A DNA stretch of 27,259 nt, taken from positions 1 through 27,259 of the forward strand of contig CAZYSE010000013.1 of assembly GCA_964650085.1 (NCBI GenBank). The letters run 5' to 3'. Below, in pieces: positions 22,472 to 27,259 of this stretch (positions are counted from its first letter, which is position 1; each line of letters opens with the position of its first letter). A program made the position numbers and the translations under genes. This stretch comes from KLAP211 sp964650085. Lineage in GTDB: Bacteria; Patescibacteriota; Dojkabacteria; J137. The notes below the pieces were generated by a model, which worked only from the letters and a program-made list of their open reading frames with translations, had not been told where the DNA came from and did no database searches.

Positions 22472-22492
22472 ATCCCGATTTGCATCGGGAAT
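22472..22492. repeat. Short palindrome with a relative near 10560
   Basis: CCCGAT-TTGC-ATCGGG followed by AATTC. The CGATTT(G/C)CATCGGG-AATTC part recurs around 10560-10580, and AGATCCC precedes both, with a longer insert in the 10.5-kb copy. Confidence 0.35.
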
Positions 22493-22500
22493 TCAAATGG

Positions 22501-22529
22501 AAACAGCGCGGATTTCTCCGCGCTGTTTT
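22501..22529. terminator. Strong hairpin at the edge of the GC-rich island
   Basis: AAACAGCGCGGA (22501-22512) and TCCGCGCTGTTT (22517-22528) form a perfect 12-bp stem with loop TTTC and A/T runs on both sides. It can end transcription from either direction, and probably closes both the REP locus and the minus-strand secreted-protein gene. Confidence 0.75.
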
Positions 22530-22588
22530 CTCAATCTGGATAAATCCCGAATCCCCTACAAATTACTAGGGGAAGCGGGTTTGATAAC

Positions 22589-24472
22589 TTAGTTCGGCGA
22601 AGTTGGGTAGTTGAGGTCGACGACCTCGACAGACCCGTCTTCGTTAATTGTGAAGAAGGCGAAAGCGTTCTCTCTATTTTGTCCACCCCAGTGGTGGAAC
22701 TCAACAGAGATGCTGATCGCGAAAGCTAGTGCGGTTAGTCCGTCCATGTCAGGGTTTGCGACCCTGATCATTTCGGACAAGTTAGCAGCGGTAGCGCCAT
22801 ACATATACAAGTACGCATAGGTGCCGTCCGCTAGGACCATGATGGCCCATTCACATCCTATCGAGCATGACTCGTAGGTAACGAAATCGGAGGTTCCTAA
22901 TCCGATCTCGTCCTCTACAATATCACCCATTTCCCATGTCCAGCCAGAGGCTAGACTGATGGGTCCGTCGATCGATTCGTAGTTGAACGATTCGAAGCCA
23001 GCGGCTTCAAACGGTTCCCCCTGAGTTACGATCGCCTGACGGCTTTGGTTAATAGCTGGCCTCGCGTCGTGATACCAGGCCCGCAGCCCGACGTATCCCT
23101 CAACAAAGCATTCATTCCTTTGCGGGGGACAAGTGGGGCATGGTGGTACTGCAGTCGGCTCGGCCTGAGGTGTGCCCGGGTCATAGCATACATGCACGAT
23201 GAAAGTGCCGAAGCTTGTGACTACGCGGTACGTCCACCCGATCATATTCGGGTACGGCGCTTCAAGGAACACAGGGTTGCCTTCCAACATCCCTGGTTCA
23301 TATTTTACCGGTGTCGTTGCGACGTATTCGCCAGTCGCGTTATCGTACCAGTTTGCATCTTCGCCGACATGAGGTCCGAACTGTGAGTAGGGACCAATCG
23401 GTTCACGACACCCCCTAAACGGTTCCCCATCTTGCGGGGGTTCCGTCGAGGTGGGCTGCGGAGTCTGGCTAGCTTGAGCCGTCAGAGACGGCGTCAGCGT
23501 TACAGACGGGATGTCCGTATTCGTCGCAGACGGCTCCGGCGTTCCGGTTCCATCGCCCCCAGAGGGGGTTTCGGTCGGCGCAGGGTCCGTTGCCGTCGGC
23601 TCAACAGTCGGTTCTGGAGTGATCGAGGGCTCCGAAGTCGGCTCGGGCGTGAGCGACGGTTCCGGCGTCGAAGTAGGTGCAACGCAGTTTTCGGGGCGTT
23701 CGGCGATTGCCGAGACACCCTGCATTGTCTGCGCCGCATTGTCCCATTCGACCGCCGAGGCCTCCAAGTAAGCCGGGACGGCGAACCCGAGGACCTCAGT
23801 TACCTTGGTGAAGGCTCCAGTATCACTCTGCCAGCCCGAGGGGTCGTAATCCTCGGCGTTGGCGATAACCTGGTAGAGATTCTGATTGTGGGTGGACGTA
23901 ATGATAAACGTCCCCACCCAGCCGTTCGCGACGCATTCTGCGCTCGGGACCATAGTGGCCTCGGGCAACGGTTCAGGCGTGTTGGTGATCGTCGGCTCAG
24001 GCGTGTCGGTCGCGGTCGGTGTAAGCGGCGTAGCGGTCGGACAGCTGGTCGGCCGGCTGACCGTCACTGACCGCGTACCGGTTGCGTTGTTTGACCACCT
24101 TGCGGTGACCGTTTCAGTGACGCTGGGCACAGACATCGAGTAGTACTCTACCCGGGTGAAAGTATTTGCCAGAATCGCCACTTGCGGTTCATCAGGCAGG
24201 TATTCCCCGGTTGGTGACTCAATCCACCACGTCAGGGTCGGACGATTCGCGTCCGGCCTGACAGTAGAGGTCACCTTGTACTGGTCTCCAGCGGCGCATT
24301 CCGCCACCGCAGAAAGGAATTCTGGATGATGCTGAGGGCCTTCCCGGTCAGGGGTTGGCACTAGCAAGACCTCCACAAATGGTGCGGCTTCGTTCCCCGC
24401 GGCTTGCACCGCAGCGAACCCAACGATGCCGATGGCTAGAGCCACCAGCACCAAGAATACCCTCTTACTCAT
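22589..24472 (-). CDS. Secreted multidomain protein with Pro/Thr-rich linkers, GC-rich island gene
   Basis: The 627-residue protein starts with a standard signal peptide (MSKRVFLVLVALAIGIVGFA...VQA). It has four compact regions joined by low-complexity linkers: about 28-142, 175-262, 351-431 and 452-627. The linkers are at about 143-172 (repeats of TPxxTxTPEP), 264-350 (long TPEPS/TPEPT runs) and 432-451 (PPCPTCPP). I recognise no catalytic motif. The linker style is common in exported proteins of Chloroflexi and some CPR bacteria (general knowledge, not a search). Codons are strongly G/C-ending, unlike every neighbour, and it uses a strong SD (AGGAGG, 24482-24487, 9-nt spacer), whereas most genes here have none. 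Both point to recent transfer, or to a chimeric assembly. No anchor or sorting signal is seen, so it is probably released or bound non-covalently. Confidence 0.8.
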   Translation of the reverse strand: MSKRVFLVLVALAIGIVGFAAVQAAGNEAAPFVEVLLVPTPDREGPQHHPEFLSAVAECAAGDQYKVTSTVRPDANRPTLTWWIESPTGEYLPDEPQVAILANTFTRVEYYSMSVPSVTETVTARWSNNATGTRSVTVSRPTSCPTATPLTPTATDTPEPTITNTPEPLPEATMVPSAECVANGWVGTFIITSTHNQNLYQVIANAEDYDPSGWQSDTGAFTKVTEVLGFAVPAYLEASAVEWDNAAQTMQGVSAIAERPENCVAPTSTPEPSLTPEPTSEPSITPEPTVEPTATDPAPTETPSGGDGTGTPEPSATNTDIPSVTLTPSLTAQASQTPQPTSTEPPQDGEPFRGCREPIGPYSQFGPHVGEDANWYDNATGEYVATTPVKYEPGMLEGNPVFLEAPYPNMIGWTYRVVTSFGTFIVHVCYDPGTPQAEPTAVPPCPTCPPQRNECFVEGYVGLRAWYHDARPAINQSRQAIVTQGEPFEAAGFESFNYESIDGPISLASGWTWEMGDIVEDEIGLGTSDFVTYESCSIGCEWAIMVLADGTYAYLYMYGATAANLSEMIRVANPDMDGLTALAFAISISVEFHHWGGQNRENAFAFFTINEDGSVEVVDLNYPTSPN

Positions 24473-24481
24473 CTTTCTTAC

Positions 24482-24487
24482 CCTCCT
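24482..24487 (-). promoter_or_regulatory. Shine-Dalgarno AGGAGG of the GC-rich gene
   Basis: AGGAGG within AAGAGGAGGG lies 9 nt before ATG 24472. It fixes the start, which also gives the signal peptide. Confidence 0.8.
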
Positions 24488-25124
24488 CTTGCAGGATCCT
24501 GTCCCAAACGAAATGCCTGGGCGGATTCTGCGCTATAGTATGTTCGTCCCACAATGGGCCGGGTGGGTTTCGCCCCCCACAAGTTCTTGCGATTTGTACC
24601 TCGCGGTACAGGGGACTTGCGGCTCCCTACAAGGTCTGTTACGACTTCGGCCTTCGGCACGGGGGCTTGCGCTCCCCAATATATTTAGCAATATGTTCAG
24701 CCTTTTTGAAGGGCCGTGGCATATCAACCACACCTTTCCTGGTTTCCTCCTGGAAAGGTTTTATAAAATTCACGGTCAGAACCCGCTCGATAAAAGTGAG
24801 CGGGACTGTAAAGGGATTCCCCCCGATAACAGCCAGGTATGTCCGAATTTGGGCACACTTTGCTGTTATCGGGAGCTTATTCCGAGTTTCAGATATCAAA
24901 TTTTATCCAGATTGTTAAAGTTCGCTTAATAAATTAAGCAAGTGATAGTCAAAAAGACATATCATGTTAATTGGTAGAACTAGGTCGATTAAAACACTGA
25001 TTCTATATCACCATTATAGCAATTTTGGAAGAAGATTTAAACCTCAAATAAGCGATAAAAGGCCTTGAATTCATGTAACAAATAGCGATCAAGATTTTAG
25101 ACAATTACGAAAGCATATTTAGAG
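24488..25124. other. Non-coding region with many hairpins (upstream of the GC-rich gene)
   Basis: I see no convincing gene in these 637 bases. The GC-rich character continues to about 24880. Structures: TGTACC-TCGC-GGTACA (24595-24610); ACCTTTCC/GGAAAGGT (24732-24739/24752-24759) followed by T-rich sequence, terminator-like on the plus strand; CCCGCTC/GAGCGGG (24782-24788/24798-24804); and a perfect 12-bp stem CCCGATAACAGC/GCTGTTATCGGG (24822-24833/24862-24873) around a smaller TGTCC/GGGCA hairpin. After 24900 the sequence is AT-rich, with GCTTAA-TAAA-TTAAGC near 24924-24939. It may hold the island gene's promoter and a structured leader or small RNA. Confidence 0.45.
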
Positions 25125-25130
25125 TATAAT
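25125..25130 (+). promoter_or_regulatory. -10 box (TATAAT) for the ABC transporter genes
   Basis: TATAAT lies 20 nt before the permease ATG at 25151; no clear -35 at 17 nt. Confidence 0.5.
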
Positions 25131-25150
25131 AAGACGTTTAGTATAAGTTC

Positions 25151-26449
25151 ATGCGTTTTATAGATGTTTTAAAATCAGCTTTTCTATCCTTAAGGCGCAA
25201 TAAAGTAAGGACTTTTCTTACTTCTTTCGCAATTTTTATTGGTGTTTTCATAATCATCTTTCTCGTTTCCCTTTCATTTGGAGCGCAGAAAATTTTACTT
25301 GGCCAAATCACAAATCAATTTGATTTAAAGAGCATTTTTGTATTTCCAGGAGGAACATTAGACTTTAGTTTCTTTGGCCCAACAGCTACAGAAGAAACGG
25401 AGGAAGAAAAGGTAATTATCAACGAAGAAGCTCTAACAAGCATCCGGAATTTTGAAAAAGTTGAAGCTGCAAAACCAGTTGTTCAATTAAATAGCAAAAA
25501 GCTGGAATTTCTAGACAAAAGTTTTGACGAGAGAGTAGTGAACAGCTCAACTGGAGGAGGTTTCGACCTTGAAGTAGGAGATGGAATAGTAACAGAAATA
25601 CTTGCTGGTAGAATAGACAACCTCACAAGAGACGAAGCTGTTGTAGTATCTTCGCTTGTCGAAGCATACGACAAAACGCCAGAAGAATTATTAGGACAGA
25701 AAATATTGCTAGTTGACCAACCAGGATTATTCGGTTCGCAAGCAAAACCTCTCGAAGATAGAACTTACACAATCGTGGGAGTAATTCCCGAAGTTAGAAA
25801 CTTCACTTACATAGTTAATCTTGAAGAAGGATTAGATCAAATTTCTAGAAAAAACGCATACGAAACAGCAGCAGATTACATAGAAACAGTAGGTTACCAG
25901 TCACTTTATGTTCAGGCACAAGATGAATCGTCGGTAGAAGAAGTTAGTAACGAAATAAAAGCATTAGGGTTTGATACAAGCACGCTTGAAGAAGTGCTGG
26001 CTGTATTTAATTCGTTGTTCAATTTAATTCCAATAATATTCACGATTGTAGGAAGTATCGCAATTTTTGTTGCGGCAATTGGAATAATAAATACAATGGT
26101 AATGTCGGTTTACGAAAGAACAAAAGAAATTGGAGTTATGAAGGCAGTAGGTGCAAAAAACACAACTGTGCTTTCGTTGTTCATTACAGAATCAGGTTTG
26201 ATTGGATTTTTGGGAGGTTCGTTAGCAGCATTGGGAAGTCTGTTAGTTATTTTTATTGCAAATTCAGTTTTAGTAAATAAAGTATTACCAGAGCTTGGTT
26301 TGAAAGATGTTGATACGTTTTTTATAACGCCATTTTGGTTAATTGCTGCAACAGTTTTAGGATCAACACTAATTGGGATTTTAGCTGGACTTTATCCAGC
26401 ATATCGAGCAAGTAGGTTAGATCCGGTGAAGGCACTTAGATATGAATAA
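25151..26449 (+). CDS. ABC transporter permease, MacB/FtsX type
   Basis: The 432-residue protein has the MacB/LolC/FtsX layout. One N-terminal TM helix (about 17-41) follows the typical start FIDVLKSAFLSLRRNKVRTFLT. A large extracytoplasmic MacB-PCD region (about 45-285) comes next, then three TM helices (about 292-318, 340-372 and 390-415). The family's VYERTKEIGVMKAVGA coupling segment and the C-terminal LAGLYPAYRASRLDPVKALRYE are intact. Such permeases do not usually form a classic channel; with their ATPase they drive envelope processes such as lipoprotein transfer, peptide export or hydrolase activation. The substrate is not evident. The cognate ATPase gene follows on the same strand after a 139-nt gap containing a small foldback. 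Confidence 0.92.
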   Translation: MRFIDVLKSAFLSLRRNKVRTFLTSFAIFIGVFIIIFLVSLSFGAQKILLGQITNQFDLKSIFVFPGGTLDFSFFGPTATEETEEEKVIINEEALTSIRNFEKVEAAKPVVQLNSKKLEFLDKSFDERVVNSSTGGGFDLEVGDGIVTEILAGRIDNLTRDEAVVVSSLVEAYDKTPEELLGQKILLVDQPGLFGSQAKPLEDRTYTIVGVIPEVRNFTYIVNLEEGLDQISRKNAYETAADYIETVGYQSLYVQAQDESSVEEVSNEIKALGFDTSTLEEVLAVFNSLFNLIPIIFTIVGSIAIFVAAIGIINTMVMSVYERTKEIGVMKAVGAKNTTVLSLFITESGLIGFLGGSLAALGSLLVIFIANSVLVNKVLPELGLKDVDTFFITPFWLIAATVLGSTLIGILAGLYPAYRASRLDPVKALRYE

Positions 26450-26469
26450 TAAAACGAAGTTCGAAATTC

Positions 26470-26488
26470 GAAGCAAGAAGATCGAAAA
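26470..26488. repeat. Dispersed motif GAAGCAAGAAGATCGAAAA
   Basis: The same 19 bases occur at 5590-5615 interrupted by a 4-nt insert plus repeated GA; a related inverted form lies near 5765-5781. It lies in the gap between the ABC permease and ATPase genes. Confidence 0.35.
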
Positions 26489-26533
26489 TGGAAAAGAATA
26501 CGAGTCCAAGGATTAAGGTTATTAAATAACAGA

Positions 26534-26573
26534 TCCCGCATCCATGCCAAATGGCAGGCAAGCAAGTGCGGGA
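26534..26573. repeat. Foldback between ABC permease and ATPase genes
   Basis: TCCCGCA (26534-26540) pairs with TGCGGGA (26567-26573), enclosing TGCCA-AA-TGGCA (26545-26556). It resembles the other ATCCCG-type palindromes at 18721 and 22472. It ends 15 nt before the ATPase start and may tune downstream expression. Confidence 0.5.
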
Positions 26574-26588
26574 CCCACAACACAAATT

Positions 26589-27259
26589 ATGAAAGCACTA
26601 TTAGAAACTAAAAACTTAGTAAAGGAATACAAACTCGGAGGAGAGGAGGTGCACGCACTCAGGTCTGTGAGTTTGAAAATTAACGAAGGCGAAATGGTTG
26701 CAATTATTGGACCATCGGGAAGTGGGAAATCAACTTTAATGCATATTCTTGGTGGCCTTGATCGTCCAGATTCAGGAGAAGTTTTTGTAGACGGAGAAAA
26801 CCTTTCAAAATTATCGCAAAGAAAACTTGCTGAATACCGCAATAAAAAAATCGGATTTATTTTTCAAACATTTAATTTACAACCTGACTTAACGGCTACA
26901 GAAAATGTTGAATTACCTTTGGTGATTGCTGGAAAAGGTTCTCGAGAAAGAAAGAAACTAGCACAAGAAGCATTAGAAAAAGTTGGTCTCAAGGATCGCG
27001 TAAAACATAAACCTAATGAGCTTTCTGGAGGTCAGCGACAGAGAGTAAGCATAGCGAGAGCTTTAGTAAATTCTCCAAAAATAATTTTTGCAGATGAACC
27101 AACAGGAAATTTAGACACAAAAACTGGGGCAAATGTTTTAGCACTTCTAAAAAAACTTAATCAAGAAGATGGTGTTACATTAATCATAGTAACTCACGAC
27201 GACGAAATCGCTTCTGCGTGCGATAGAGTTATTAAAATGCGAGACGGGGAAATAATGAA
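26589..27259 (+). CDS. ABC transporter ATPase, LolD/MacB type (3' end cut by window)
   Basis: The visible 223 residues contain a whole nucleotide-binding domain of the LolD/MacB/FtsE branch: Walker A GPSGSGKST at 41-49, Q-loop Gln93 (IFQTFNL), signature LSGGQ at 145-149, Walker B IIFADEP ending at E170, D-loop GNLD and H-loop His203 (VTHDDE). Only the last residues and the stop lie beyond the window edge. It powers the permease encoded just upstream. The frame is unbroken through the end. The ATG at 26589 gives the standard MKALLETKNLVKEY opening; the preceding bases have no SD. Confidence 0.93.
   Translation, partial: MKALLETKNLVKEYKLGGEEVHALRSVSLKINEGEMVAIIGPSGSGKSTLMHILGGLDRPDSGEVFVDGENLSKLSQRKLAEYRNKKIGFIFQTFNLQPDLTATENVELPLVIAGKGSRERKKLAQEALEKVGLKDRVKHKPNELSGGQRQRVSIARALVNSPKIIFADEPTGNLDTKTGANVLALLKKLNQEDGVTLIIVTHDDEIASACDRVIKMRDGEIM

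Noticed and set aside
23432..24070. Long plus-strand frame of 212 residues opposite the secreted-protein gene
   Set aside because: It is Arg-rich, lacks any domain, and lies antisense to a gene with a signal peptide, SD and ordered linkers; long antisense frames are expected in GC-rich coding DNA.
24488..24900. A tRNA or other standard RNA gene in the structured leader
   Set aside because: No T-loop GGTTCGAATCC-type segment, acceptor pairing or other known RNA signature could be found by eye.
24355..24929. Two overlapping plus-strand frames of about 170-190 residues over the GC-rich leader
   Set aside because: They have no SD, start inside the antisense gene, and read like translated hairpin DNA (Pro/Arg/Cys-rich); no motif.

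Overview
The window looks like chromosome from an AT-rich, reduced bacterium of the Patescibacteria/CPR type. This is inferred from gene content and style: short compact genes, many unrecognised helical proteins, a SecD-like protein, a TM-anchored sortase, a VanW-family protein, a VirD4/TraG-like ATPase with an N-terminal TM anchor, and start codons placed directly under -10 boxes with almost no Shine-Dalgarno sequences. TAA, TAG and TGA all act as stops (for example TGA ends the gene at 13652), so the recoded UGA of some CPR lineages is excluded. I cannot name the species.

Layout. 1-5500: a partial helical protein, a SecD-like membrane protein, two unrecognised minus-strand genes (one with no ordinary start codon), rarA, an unrecognised acidic protein and ssb. 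5501-7740: a redox/envelope block with a Cys-rich membrane-anchored peptide, a membrane-anchored DsbA-like oxidoreductase with a clear terminator, and two small genes. 7852-10388: lysS, a small gene overlapping it by TAATG, and an HD-domain hydrolase, probably one operon. 10596-14137: a Kef-type antiporter with an RCK domain, an NnrE-like epimerase with a degenerate second domain, and an unrecognised protein. 14200-17614: cell-surface genes (a large secreted beta-rich protein, a Cys-rich sortase-like protein, a VanW-family protein). The DsbA-like enzyme would plausibly oxidise the cysteines of these exported proteins.

17678-24900 is the accessory part. The C-terminal half of uvrB lies between two foldback elements with cloverleaf-like secondary structure. 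A VirD4-like ATPase gene ends inside a REP-type palindrome. A RAYT (REP-associated tyrosine transposase) gene and a 102-residue gene are surrounded by eight copies of that palindrome, in two subtypes and both orientations. Next comes a sharply GC-richer island holding a secreted 627-residue Pro/Thr-linker protein with a strong Shine-Dalgarno sequence and a hairpin-dense leader, very probably acquired from another genome. 25151-27259 returns to AT-rich core sequence with a MacB/LolCDE-type ABC permease and its ATPase, cut by the window end.

Two themes deserve attention. First, several genes have a -10 hexamer ending 6-8 nt before the start codon, which predicts leaderless mRNAs. Second, intergenic DNA is full of small structured repeats, and three families show compensatory base changes between copies, so the folded form rather than the sequence appears to be what is kept.
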